Of a stretch of 36,101 nucleotides of DNA, positions 1-7,757 are shown piece after piece. The DNA comes from Clostridiales bacterium. Lineage in GTDB: Bacteria > Bacillota > Clostridia > Lachnospirales > Lachnospiraceae. The position numbers and the translations under genes are program-made. The stretch is taken from NCBI GenBank assembly GCA_012520645.1, contig JAAYNV010000053.1, forward strand, positions 1 to 36,101, in the 5' to 3' direction. Position 1 is the first letter of the stretch, and the number at the start of each line of letters is the position of its first letter. Below the pieces are notes generated by a model, which saw only the letters and a program-made list of their open reading frames with translations, made no database searches and was not told the origin of the DNA.

Positions 1-108
1 ATATACTTTTTTGATTGCTGTTTTCACGCCGGATTTGATAGCTTTGTTTCTATCAGCCTTTGTTCTGTTTACTAAAATTCTTTTTTTAGCAGATTTGATG
101 TTAGCCAA
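1..108 (-). CDS. rpsT: 30S ribosomal protein S20, N-terminal part (truncated by window edge)
   Basis: Read on the minus strand from a TTG start at 108-106, the first 36 codons give a very basic peptide beginning MANIKSAKKRILVNRTKADR, the typical start of ribosomal protein S20, which binds 16S rRNA during early 30S assembly. A strong ribosome site (GGGAGGTG, about 115-122) sits just upstream and supports the unusual TTG start. The rest of the gene (S20 is about 85-90 residues) lies outside the window. The gene is divergent from gpr and has its own sigma-A-type promoter at 202-230. Confidence 0.93.
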   Translation of the reverse strand, partial: MANIKSAKKRILVNRTKADRNKAIKSGVKTAIKKVY

Positions 109-201
109 GACCTACACCTCCCATTTCACAAAATCTTATTGTTTCATAAAATGTTTCATATAAACCAGACACGGACGATTCACTCGAAACATACGTATAC
201 T

Positions 202-230
202 ATTGTAGATTAAGACTTTCACTGTGTCAA
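202..230 (-). promoter_or_regulatory. sigma-A-type promoter for rpsT
   Basis: On the minus strand there is a perfect -35 box TTGACA (230-225), a 17-base spacer and a near-perfect -10 box TACAAT (207-202). It points at rpsT and leaves a leader of roughly 90 bases before the TTG start. I could not find a convincing forward promoter for gpr in the same 185-base spacer. A forespore-type (sigma F/G) promoter would be expected from the Bacillus gene but is not obvious. Confidence 0.75.
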
Positions 231-293
231 TACATAATTCGGATTTTTTTGTAAAAAATAAGACATAAAGAAAAGAATAGGAGTGGGGAAGGT

Positions 294-1208
294 ATGAACT
301 GTTTTAATGTGAGAACGGATCTGGCGCTTGAAGCCAGAGAAAGCATTGAGGAAACAGCGGGAGAGGTACGGGGAATAACCGTGGAAGAAGACTATCGGGA
401 AAAGAGTGAGGTGAGGATCACGAAGGTAGTCATTGAGACGAAAAATGGGGCGAAGGCAATGCAGAAACCGATGGGAACCTATATTACGCTGGAAGCGCCG
501 GGAATGCAGGAACCGGACGAAGGATATCACAGAGAAATAGCGGAGGAGATTGCACATATTCTGAAACAGTTGATTCCGGAAGCAGAAAAAGAAAAGCCCA
601 TTTTGGTCGTAGGACTCGGAAACAGGGAAGTGACAGCGGATGCTTTGGGACCGGGCGTAGTGGATAATCTGTTTATTACAAGACATGTGGTGCGGGAATA
701 TGGAAAGGCTGCCTATAGCCGGGAACAGATGAATCTGATCAGTGGTATTGTGCCGGGAGTCATGGCACAGACCGGAATGGAAGCGGCAGAGATTATAAAG
801 GGTGTTGTGGAAGAGACAAATCCAGAGGTAGTGGTTGTAATAGATGCGTTGGCAGCAAGAAGCACGAGGAGACTGAACCGTACCGTACAGATTACCAATA
901 CAGGCATACAGCCGGGGTCCGGAGTCGGTAACCATAGGAATGCACTGACGAAAGAAAGTCTTGGAGTTCCGGTTATCGCAATTGGAGTCCCGACGGTCGT
1001 GGATGCGGCAACGATTGTCAATGACGCATTGGAAAAGGTTAGAAGGGAGAATGCGGATGCAGGTGTGGAAAAGTTTCCGTCTCTTCCAGGAGGCGCATTG
1101 AATGAATTGAACAATATGTATGTGACCTGTAAGGATATTGATGAAACTGTAAAGCGGTTGAGTTTTATGCTGTCGGAAGCCCTGAATATGGCGTTTGAGA
1201 TCGCATAG
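294..1208 (+). CDS. gpr: Germination protease GPR (spore SASP protease, peptidase family A25)
   Basis: GPR degrades the small acid-soluble proteins that coat spore DNA, releasing amino acids at germination. It is made as a zymogen in the developing forespore. The 304-residue product starts with the family signature NVRTDLALEARE close to the known zymogen processing region, so the pro-peptide here is very short. It carries the conserved blocks VVGLGNREVTADALGPGVVD (Asp116) and VIDALAARS (Asp184), which match the two aspartates proposed as catalytic in the Bacillus enzyme, and then GIQPGSGVGNHR. The ATG at 294 follows the ribosome site AGGAGTGGGG. The gpr-spoIIP pairing is also found in Bacillus. 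Confidence 0.96.
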   Translation: MNCFNVRTDLALEARESIEETAGEVRGITVEEDYREKSEVRITKVVIETKNGAKAMQKPMGTYITLEAPGMQEPDEGYHREIAEEIAHILKQLIPEAEKEKPILVVGLGNREVTADALGPGVVDNLFITRHVVREYGKAAYSREQMNLISGIVPGVMAQTGMEAAEIIKGVVEETNPEVVVVIDALAARSTRRLNRTVQITNTGIQPGSGVGNHRNALTKESLGVPVIAIGVPTVVDAATIVNDALEKVRRENADAGVEKFPSLPGGALNELNNMYVTCKDIDETVKRLSFMLSEALNMAFEIA

Positions 1209-1253
1209 CCGGGAATGACATAAAAGTGGACATCGGATGAATATACTGGAAGT

Positions 1254-2531
1254 ATGTATAGGCGAAAAAGAAATCTGTTACAATATTATTTCAGGCAGGT
1301 CTTATGTGGAGTCCTCCTTATTCTGTTCTCCTGTTTCTGTATGGGAAAGATATGGGGGATGGAAAAAGAACCGGGATTTATCCGGATGCAGATCTTGCGG
1401 ACTGGTCAGGAGAAGACTTTGGATACTTTGCTGCCGCTCTTTTCTTTTGTGAAAGGCGGTACGGCAGAGAAGGAGTCAGGGCATTTTTTGTTTCAGGTAC
1501 TGGAAGAACAGATGCCGCTTGCTGCTTATGCCGGCAGGGATGGTTTTTGCCTCTCCACGGAGAGTATGCCGGAATATGAAAAACTGATTCGTATGGAGGG
1601 GATGGATGAAAAATATACAGGAGATCTTTTAGAGGTGGAAGAGGCCAGAGAAGAAGCTCTTTTGGAGGAAAATAAAAAAGCGGCACAGCAGCTGATGGCA
1701 GGGGAAAATATGACAGAAACGGAAGGCGGGAAACAGGATTGGAAAGGTGCGCCGACACAGAAACAGGTGCTTTATCCGTTGGAGGAATATCAGGAATATG
1801 AAAAGCTGATCGGGGAATTTTATACGATAGATCCGACCACTATGGCGGATGAAACACTATTCAATCTGGATGATCTTTTAAAACGGGATATGACGTTAAA
1901 GGATCCGGGGGATGGTCCGCAGATCCTGATTTATCATACACATTCACAGGAAGGCTTTGCGGATTCGGTTCCGGGGGATGAAAGTATGACCGTGGTAGGG
2001 GTAGGGGATTATCTGACGGAACTTTTGCAGGAGAGATATGGTTTTAAGGTGCTTCATCATAAGGGACAGTATGATGTGGAAAAGAGAGATTATGCTTATG
2101 CCAAGGCAGCACCGGCATTAGAACAGCTGTTAAAGGACAATCCGAGTATTCAGGTGGTGATTGACCTGCATCGGGACGAGGTGCCGGAGGGAACAAGACT
2201 GCTTACAACATTGAATGGGAAGCCGACTGCACGTTTTATGTTTTTTAATGGTCTTTCGCGTACCAAGAAGACAGGAGAGATTCCTTATTTGGAAAATCCA
2301 TACATAGAGGATAATCTGGCATTTGCTTTTCAGATGCAGCTTGCCTGTAATGAATATTATCCGGGACTGACCCGGAAAATTTATCTGAAGGGTTATCGTT
2401 ATAATATGCACTATTGTCCGAAAACGCTTCTTGTGGAACTGGGGGCACAGACCAATACGGTAGAGGAGGCATACAATGCCTGTGAGCCGCTTGCGGATAT
2501 GATTGCAAAGGTATTACTGGGAGAAGAATGA
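1254..2531 (+). CDS. spoIIP: Stage II sporulation protein P (SpoIIP), peptidoglycan hydrolase
   Basis: SpoIIP is a membrane-anchored amidase/endopeptidase that works with SpoIID and SpoIIM to thin septal peptidoglycan so that the mother-cell membrane can engulf the forespore. The 425-residue product has an N-terminal membrane segment (about residues 14-32), a Glu-rich linker, and a C-terminal SpoIIP domain with the zinc-ligand motif ILIYHTHSQEGF (His228, His230), the second block VVIDLHRDEV, and LVELGAQTNT near the end. The ATG at 1254 is the first possible start after an in-frame stop at 1221. Its ribosome site is weak (GGA only 3 bases away). The gene sits 45 bases after gpr, probably co-transcribed. 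Confidence 0.95.
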   Translation: MYRRKRNLLQYYFRQVLCGVLLILFSCFCMGKIWGMEKEPGFIRMQILRTGQEKTLDTLLPLFSFVKGGTAEKESGHFLFQVLEEQMPLAAYAGRDGFCLSTESMPEYEKLIRMEGMDEKYTGDLLEVEEAREEALLEENKKAAQQLMAGENMTETEGGKQDWKGAPTQKQVLYPLEEYQEYEKLIGEFYTIDPTTMADETLFNLDDLLKRDMTLKDPGDGPQILIYHTHSQEGFADSVPGDESMTVVGVGDYLTELLQERYGFKVLHHKGQYDVEKRDYAYAKAAPALEQLLKDNPSIQVVIDLHRDEVPEGTRLLTTLNGKPTARFMFFNGLSRTKKTGEIPYLENPYIEDNLAFAFQMQLACNEYYPGLTRKIYLKGYRYNMHYCPKTLLVELGAQTNTVEEAYNACEPLADMIAKVLLGEE

Positions 2532-2593
2532 GAACGGAACTGTGAAAGCCTTTTCTTATGCAAAATGGAGAGGTATTCCTGCGAATACTGTCC

Positions 2594-2623
2594 TTGCATA
2601 TCCTTTGTTCTTTGTGTTATACT
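2594..2623 (+). promoter_or_regulatory. possible sigma-A-type promoter for lepA
   Basis: In the 144-base spacer between spoIIP and lepA, TTGCAT (2594-2599) and TATACT (2618-2623) are separated by 18 bases, a reasonable housekeeping promoter about 50 bases ahead of the lepA start. It would separate a sporulation unit (gpr-spoIIP) from a vegetative one (lepA-hemW). I see only a weak 6-base inverted repeat (GTATTC/GAATAC, about 2574-2589) and no clear terminator before it. Confidence 0.45.
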
Positions 2624-2675
2624 GACAATCGGATTATACTACGTAACAGAATGAGCGGAGGAATAAGGAAGTCAG

Positions 2676-4481
2676 ATGGATCAGAGTAAAATCAGAAATT
2701 TCTGCATCGTGGCACATATTGATCATGGTAAGTCTACGCTGGCAGATCGTATTATAGAAAAAACGGGATTATTGACCGAACGGGAAATGCAGAATCAGGT
2801 ATTGGATAATATGGAGCTGGAACGTGAAAGAGGTATCACGATCAAGGCACAGACGGTTCGCGTGATCTATAAGGCTCGGGATGGTGAAGAATATATTTTT
2901 AATCTAATTGATACGCCCGGTCACGTGGATTTTAATTATGAGGTGAGCCGTTCTCTGGCTGCCTGTGACGGAGCTATCCTTGTGGTGGATGCAGCTCAGG
3001 GAATTGAAGCGCAGACTCTGGCAAATGTATATCTGGCATTGGATCATGATCTGGATGTTTTTCCGGTGATTAATAAGATTGATCTGCCGAGTGCACAGCC
3101 GGATTTTGTCAAGAATGAAATCGAAGATGTGATTGGTATTGAGGCACAGGATGCGCCACTGATTTCTGCCAAGAATGGTATCGGCATCGAGGAAGTGTTA
3201 GAACAGATCGTGCAGAAAATTCCGGCGCCCAAGGGAGATCCTGAGGCTCCTTTACAGGCGCTTATTTTTGATTCGGTCTATGATTCTTATAAGGGAGTTA
3301 TTATTTTTTGCCGTATTAAGGAAGGCAGGGTCAAAAAGGGAACCAAGATCCGCATGATGGCAAGCGGGGCAGAGGAAGAAGTTGTAGAAGTAGGCTATTT
3401 TGGTGCGGGACAGTTTCTGCCGTGCGAAGAATTATCTGCCGGAATGGTAGGCTATATTACAGCGTCCATTAAAAATGTTAAGGACACTACGGTCGGCGAT
3501 ACGGTGACGGATGCGGACAGGCCATGCGTAGAAGCGCTTCCGGGTTATAAGAAGGTACAGTCCATGGTTTACTGTGGGCTGTATCCGGCAGATGGGGCGA
3601 AGTATCCGGATTTAAGGGATGCTTTGGAAAAACTGCAGTTAAATGACGCGTCCTTAAATTACGAACCGGAGACATCCATTGCACTCGGATTTGGATTCCG
3701 CTGCGGTTTTTTGGGACTGCTGCATCTGGAAATCATTCAGGAGCGCCTGGAGAGAGAATATAATCTGGATCTGGTCACAACTGCACCGGGTGTTATCTAT
3801 AAGGTCTATAAAACGAACGGGGAGGTTATTGAACTGACCAATCCATCCAATCTGCCGGATCCTTCCGAAATTGATTATATGGAAGAACCGGTGGTCAGTG
3901 CGGAAATTATGGTGACGACCGAGTTTATCGGTTCGATCATGGAATTGTGTCAGGAGCGGAGAGGACGGTATCTGGGCATGGATTATATAGAAGGAACCCG
4001 CGCGCTTCTTAAATATGAACTGCCGCTCAATGAGATTATTTATGACTTTTTTGATGCGTTAAAGTCCCGTTCAAGGGGATATGCGTCCTTTGATTACGAC
4101 ATAAAGGGTTATGAACGTTCCGAGCTCGTAAAATTAGATATTTTAATTAATAAGGAAGAGGTGGATGCTCTTTCGTTTATCGTACACAAGGACAGCGCAT
4201 ATGAACGCGGCCGGAAAATGTGTGAGAAGCTGAAGGATGAAATACCGCGCCGTTTATTTGAGATTCCGATTCAGGCGGCAGTTGGAGGAAAGGTCATTGC
4301 CAGAGAAACTGTTAAGGCAATGCGCAAGGATGTGCTGGCTAAATGTTATGGCGGTGATATCGCACGAAAGAAGAAGCTTCTTGAAAAGCAGAAGGAAGGA
4401 AAAAAGCGTATGCATCAGGTAGGCAATGTGGAGATTCCACAGAAGGCATTCATGAGTGTACTGAAGCTGGATGACAAGTAA
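2676..4481 (+). CDS. lepA: Elongation factor 4 (LepA), ribosome-associated GTPase
   Basis: LepA/EF4 is a translational GTPase that binds the ribosome and affects elongation or initiation quality; it is not essential in most bacteria. The 601-residue length is normal. The GTPase motifs are intact: P-loop AHIDHGKST near the N terminus, the switch region [20 protein letters not shown] (G3) and NKIDLP (G4). The C-terminal LepA-specific domain is present, including [15 protein letters not shown] at 2676 follows GGAGGAATAAGG. The reading frame runs into hemW with almost no gap. Confidence 0.98.
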   Translation: MDQSKIRNFCIVAHIDHGKSTLADRIIEKTGLLTEREMQNQVLDNMELERERGITIKAQTVRVIYKARDGEEYIFNLIDTPGHVDFNYEVSRSLAACDGAILVVDAAQGIEAQTLANVYLALDHDLDVFPVINKIDLPSAQPDFVKNEIEDVIGIEAQDAPLISAKNGIGIEEVLEQIVQKIPAPKGDPEAPLQALIFDSVYDSYKGVIIFCRIKEGRVKKGTKIRMMASGAEEEVVEVGYFGAGQFLPCEELSAGMVGYITASIKNVKDTTVGDTVTDADRPCVEALPGYKKVQSMVYCGLYPADGAKYPDLRDALEKLQLNDASLNYEPETSIALGFGFRCGFLGLLHLEIIQERLEREYNLDLVTTAPGVIYKVYKTNGEVIELTNPSNLPDPSEIDYMEEPVVSAEIMVTTEFIGSIMELCQERRGRYLGMDYIEGTRALLKYELPLNEIIYDFFDALKSRSRGYASFDYDIKGYERSELVKLDILINKEEVDALSFIVHKDSAYERGRKMCEKLKDEIPRRLFEIPIQAAVGGKVIARETVKAMRKDVLAKCYGGDIARKKKLLEKQKEGKKRMHQVGNVEIPQKAFMSVLKLDDK

Positions 4482-4482
4482 T

Positions 4483-5595
4483 ATGTTCAGTTTATATCTT
4501 CATATTCCTTTTTGTGTAAGGAAGTGTCTTTACTGCGATTTCCTTTCCGGTGTTTACAGTGAGGAAGCAAAAGAGGCCTATGTGAAGGCCATGCTTCGTG
4601 AACTTAAGCAGGAAGCGGATTATTATAAGAATCGCACTGTGGATACAGTTTTTTTTGGCGGTGGTACACCAACGCTTTTGTCGAAAGAGCAGCTTACGAG
4701 ACTGATGGACAGCCTATACAGGAATTACCGGCTGTCAAAACAGGCTGAAATTTCCATGGAGATGAATCCGGGTACTGCGGATACAGAAAAGCTTACGTGT
4801 ATGTATGAGCTTGGCATTAACAGACTGAGTATCGGTCTGCAGTCCACGGAGGACAGACTGTTAAGAAAACTGGGAAGAATTCACAGCTATGAGCAGTTTG
4901 AAAAGATTTATAAAACGGCGAGGAAAATAGGATTTTCGAATATTAATATCGATGTGATGTCTGCACTGCCCGGACAGACAACAGAGGCTTATGAGCGGAC
5001 TTTACAGACAGTGCTTTCTCTGGAACCGGAACATATAAGTGCTTATAGTCTGATCATTGAAGAGGGTACTTATTTTGCACAGCATGCCGGGGAACTTGAA
5101 CTGCCGCAGGAAGAGGAAGAGAGGCGAATGTATTATCTGACCGGGGAAATGCTTGGCAGGGCAGGCTATGAGCGGTACGAAATATCAAATTATGCAAAAA
5201 AGGGTTATGCGTGCAGACATAATCTGGCATATTGGAAGCGGACGGACTATGCGGGATTTGGAATCGGAGCTGCATCGCTGGTCGATGGGGTCCGGTGGAG
5301 CAATGTACGGGATTTTAAACAATATCTGACCGGACAGCATAGGAAGGAACAGGTGGAAGCTCTAAGCTGCGAAGCGGCTATGGAAGAGTTTATGTTTTTG
5401 GGACTGCGCTGTATGGAGGGAATTTTACCGGAGCAGTTTTTCAGGCAATTTGGCAGAAAACTGGAGACGGTATACGGAAGCCGGATTGATGTGCTGAAAG
5501 CACAGGGACTGCTTCAATGGTGTGGAAATAGACTATGTCTGACGGCAAGAGGAATTGACGTGAGTAATTATGTTTTTGAGCAGTTTTTATTGTAA
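4483..5595 (+). CDS. hemW: HemW-type radical SAM protein (heme chaperone, formerly coproporphyrinogen oxidase-like)
   Basis: The product is a radical SAM protein of the HemN/HemW group with the cluster motif CxxxCxxC (C-VRK-C-LY-C, in the context HIPFCVRKCLYCDF) and the SAM-binding FFGGGTPTLL. The cluster motif is followed by Asp-Phe and has no fourth cysteine, which fits HemW, a heme-binding chaperone, better than true HemN. I chose ATG 4483, giving MFSLYLHIPFC, because family members start just before this strand. An in-frame ATG at 4471 would overlap lepA by 11 bases and add four residues. Neither start has a strong ribosome site, suggesting translational coupling to lepA. About 370 residues, normal for the family. 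Confidence 0.93.
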   Translation: MFSLYLHIPFCVRKCLYCDFLSGVYSEEAKEAYVKAMLRELKQEADYYKNRTVDTVFFGGGTPTLLSKEQLTRLMDSLYRNYRLSKQAEISMEMNPGTADTEKLTCMYELGINRLSIGLQSTEDRLLRKLGRIHSYEQFEKIYKTARKIGFSNINIDVMSALPGQTTEAYERTLQTVLSLEPEHISAYSLIIEEGTYFAQHAGELELPQEEEERRMYYLTGEMLGRAGYERYEISNYAKKGYACRHNLAYWKRTDYAGFGIGAASLVDGVRWSNVRDFKQYLTGQHRKEQVEALSCEAAMEEFMFLGLRCMEGILPEQFFRQFGRKLETVYGSRIDVLKAQGLLQWCGNRLCLTARGIDVSNYVFEQFLL

Positions 5596-5641
5596 TTTTT
5601 GGTGAAAAAGTGTCAATTTTGTTGAAATCTTGGGAAATATC

Positions 5642-5670
5642 TTGCAAAGAAGGATTTAGGTTCGTATAAT
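5642..5670 (+). promoter_or_regulatory. sigma-A-like promoter upstream of sigK
   Basis: TTGCAA (5642-5647), 17 bases, then a perfect TATAAT (5665-5670) lie in the spacer after hemW. Transcription would begin near 5677, giving a leader of about 100 bases that contains an inverted repeat (5703-5737). In Bacillus, sigK is transcribed by sigma E with SpoIIID, so a housekeeping-type promoter here would be unusual. The match is by eye. Confidence 0.6.
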
Positions 5671-5702
5671 AGTAAAGGAGAAGACAGATTTGCGTTTCCT
5701 AT

Positions 5703-5737
5703 GTCAAAACGTTTTGGAAAGGCACTTTCGTTTTGAC
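5703..5737 (+). promoter_or_regulatory. Palindrome / inverted repeat in sigK leader, operator-like or RNA hairpin
   Basis: GTCAAAACG (5703-5711) and CGTTTTGAC (5729-5737) form a perfect 9-base inverted repeat. Within it, CAAAACGTTTTG (5705-5716) is itself a perfect 12-base palindrome, so the half-site CGTTTTG occurs at 5710 and again at 5729. As RNA, GTCAAAAC pairs with GTTTTGAC, and GAAAG (5717-5721) pairs with CTTTC (5725-5729) around a 3-base loop. The site lies about 25-60 bases after the predicted transcription start. It could be a repressor site or a leader hairpin; the regulator is unknown. Confidence 0.45.
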
Positions 5738-5777
5738 GGATACATAGAATATAACAAATTGACTTTGGGGGCTTTTT

Positions 5778-6425
5778 TTGAAAACCTTTCAGAAACCGCT
5801 CACAGCAGAGGAAGAAACATGTTATATTCAAATGCTGCAGGATCAGGACAGCGGAAGGGCAGAAGAAGCCAGACAGATCCTCATTGAGCGTAATATGCGT
5901 CTGGTAGCGCATATTGCAAAGAAATATCAGAATGCGGATGAGGATATGGAAGACCTGATTTCCATTGGGACAATTGGCTTGATTAAAGCAGTCAGCAGTT
6001 ATGACAGTGATAAGGGAAGCGGGCTTGCGACTTATGCTGCCAGATGTATCGACAATGAACTTCTCATGCTTCTTCGAAAAAAAAAGAATACGAAAGAAGT
6101 ATCGCTCTATGAGCCGATTGGCACGGATAAGGAAGGAAACGAAATCAGCCTTTTGGATATCATGGAGCAGGAACAGAAGGATATTGTAGATAGTATTACG
6201 CTGGAACAGAATATTGTCCGGTTGTATGAGTTGTCAGAGAATGTCCTTTCAGATCGGGAAAAGGAAATCATTTACATGCGCTATGGCATGTGGAATGGAG
6301 AAGAATCCACGCAAAGAGAGATTGGAGCAAGACTTGGTATTTCCAGAAGCTATGTTTCACGCATTGAGAAAAGAGCGTTAAAGAAGCTTAGGGAAGGCTT
6401 TGAGAAGAATCAAACGATACCATAA
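5778..6425 (+). CDS. sigK: Sporulation sigma factor SigK (late mother-cell sigma factor)
   Basis: Sigma K directs late mother-cell transcription for spore coat and cortex maturation. The product closely follows the sigma K pattern: NMRLVAHIAKKY, EDLISIGTIGLIKAV (region 2), LATYAARCIDNELLM, SLYEPIGTDKEGNEISLLDI (linker typical of SigK) and the region 4 helix-turn-helix TQREIGARLGISRSYVSRIEKRAL. The start is a TTG at 5778 in a T7 tract, with GGGGG (5767-5771) as ribosome site; an in-frame stop at 5760-5762 excludes any long N-terminal extension. At 215 residues it therefore lacks the membrane-directed pro-sequence known from Bacillus. The gene is not split by an insertion element. Confidence 0.92.
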   Translation: MKTFQKPLTAEEETCYIQMLQDQDSGRAEEARQILIERNMRLVAHIAKKYQNADEDMEDLISIGTIGLIKAVSSYDSDKGSGLATYAARCIDNELLMLLRKKKNTKEVSLYEPIGTDKEGNEISLLDIMEQEQKDIVDSITLEQNIVRLYELSENVLSDREKEIIYMRYGMWNGEESTQREIGARLGISRSYVSRIEKRALKKLREGFEKNQTIP

Positions 6426-6444
6426 AAATAAAGAGGAAAAAAAG

Positions 6445-7575
6445 ATGCAATTTGTAAAGAAAGAAAAACTGAAGGTCGGGATGCGGTTGGCACGACCAAT
6501 CTACAGTAAGAACGGAGTTTTATTATACGAACGGAATTCCAAGCTGACGGATCAGGGAATTGAAAGTATTAAGAACTTCGGGCTGATTGGTATTTTTATT
6601 CTGGAACCGGCAGAACCGGCGCCGCCTATGACGGAAGAGGATATTGAATTTGAACGTTTTCAGACCATGCAGGTTTTTGCCATTGAAGAAGAACTGAAGA
6701 AGATGGCAGAGACACATAAGACAGGAAAGATAGAATCGATCGTCAGCAGTATTTCCAAAAGTTACGGGCATCTTGACCATAAGATCAATTTTACGCAGGG
6801 ACTTCGAAGCAGAGAGGATTATCTGTATAAGCATTCCCTGAATGTTGCGATTCTTTGTGCTATGATGGGACATGTCCTGAATATTCGTGTGGAGGAACAG
6901 CACACGGCGGTTCTGGCTGCGGTTCTGCATGATATCGGACATTTGAAGCTGCCGCCAGAGCTGTTAGGAAAAGCAGAGCTGACAGAGGAAGAGCAGGTAG
7001 TAAAGGACTCCATACAGGCAGAGGGATTCCGGATTCTGGAACAGGTATTTACAACGGATGCTTCGATTAAAAGGATCTGTACGCAGTTTTATCGTTCCCT
7101 GCGGGATTTTGAAGAAGGAAAAGAGGTAGATAACCGTATTGTGACAGGAGCAAGGCTTTTGCTGGTGGCACAGGTTTATGACCAGATGACGGCAATGCGG
7201 TTTGGCTGTGATCCGGAATCAGAGGTGGTCGCGATTAAATATCTTCTGGATCATCCGGAATTGTTTGATCCCAAGGTAGTAAAGGCATTAATCCGTTCGA
7301 TTAACATTCTGTCCCCGGGGACGAGTGTGGAATTAAATACCGGGGAGAAGGCGCTTGTTCTCACTTCGAATGAGGATGATATTTTGTCACCGATCGTGTT
7401 GACCTTTGGGGACAACAGTATTATTGATCTGAGTAATCGTGATTATTCAGATCTGAAGATCAAGGATATTATGAAGACAATGGATAACCGTTGTATCATT
7501 GATACCAGTGCATTGAAAAAGCAGGGATTTCAGGTAGAAGAGCCCAAATATGTAGAGGTATCGAATCAGGAATAG
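6445..7575 (+). CDS. HD-GYP-like protein with degenerate catalytic motifs
   Basis: 376 residues. The N-terminal part (1-60) resembles the small domain found before many HD-GYP phosphodiesterases. Residues 128-260 follow the HD-GYP fold (KHSLNVAIL, LHDIGHLKLPPELL, GARLLLVAQVYDQM), and the C terminus (SPGTSVELNTGEKALVL) matches the tail common in HD-GYP proteins. His162-Asp163 remain, but the later ligands look lost: the usual His of the HP motif is Ser189, the HHE..GYP stretch is TQFYRSLRDFEEG (213-225), and the Asp of ADVYDA is Gln243. It is probably a binding or scaffold protein rather than a cyclic-di-GMP hydrolase. I chose ATG 6445 (ribosome site AGAGGAAA); an upstream in-frame start at 6400 would overlap sigK. 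Confidence 0.85.
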   Translation: MQFVKKEKLKVGMRLARPIYSKNGVLLYERNSKLTDQGIESIKNFGLIGIFILEPAEPAPPMTEEDIEFERFQTMQVFAIEEELKKMAETHKTGKIESIVSSISKSYGHLDHKINFTQGLRSREDYLYKHSLNVAILCAMMGHVLNIRVEEQHTAVLAAVLHDIGHLKLPPELLGKAELTEEEQVVKDSIQAEGFRILEQVFTTDASIKRICTQFYRSLRDFEEGKEVDNRIVTGARLLLVAQVYDQMTAMRFGCDPESEVVAIKYLLDHPELFDPKVVKALIRSINILSPGTSVELNTGEKALVLTSNEDDILSPIVLTFGDNSIIDLSNRDYSDLKIKDIMKTMDNRCIIDTSALKKQGFQVEEPKYVEVSNQE

Positions 7576-7607
7576 AATGTAATCAGTTTAGAAAATTTGC
7601 AGGTTTC

Positions 7608-7634
7608 ATATGACCGGCATCACGCCGGTCATAT
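7608..7634 (+). terminator. Stem-loop after the HD-GYP-like gene
   Basis: ATATGACCGGC (7608-7618) and GCCGGTCATAT (7624-7634) form a perfect 11-base stem with a 5-base loop, 30 bases after the stop codon. The following tail is only modestly T-rich, so it may be a weak terminator or a 3' RNA-stabilising hairpin. A second hairpin at 7656-7690 has the better T run. Confidence 0.6.
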
Positions 7635-7655
7635 TCTGATCCGTTTCCGTTTCAG

Positions 7656-7690
7656 GAAAAAGGATTCCAGGGAGATTCCTCCCGTTTTTC
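7656..7690 (+). terminator. Second hairpin with T tract before comM (possible bidirectional terminator)
   Basis: GGGAG (7670-7674) pairs with CTCCC (7679-7683) across a 4-base loop, and the outer arms GAAAAA (7656-7661) and TTTTTC (7685-7690) can extend the stem around an asymmetric internal loop. The T5 tract followed by ATTTTT is what a factor-independent terminator needs. With the stem at 7608-7634 it separates the HD-GYP-like gene from comM. I saw no strong promoter in the remaining 70 bases before comM. Confidence 0.5.
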
Positions 7691-7757
7691 ATTTTTATTC
7701 AAAACAAAAGAGCAAAGATAAAAGAGGTGTCGTTTCAGAAAGGGAGAAGGAGGATGT

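Noticed and set aside
219..935. Long minus-strand reading frame opposite gpr
   Set aside because: It is the shadow of the strongly conserved gpr gene, has a low-complexity Cys/His/Phe-rich composition, no recognisable domain and no ribosome site.
1237..1579. Two small frames overlapping the spoIIP start (1237-1452 and 1304-1579)
   Set aside because: Both are out of frame with the conserved spoIIP gene and show no family features.
5690..5887. 65-codon frame starting before sigK
   Set aside because: It overlaps sigK in another frame, resembles no family I know and has no hydrophobic pro-sequence character. I kept only the T7-tract remark.
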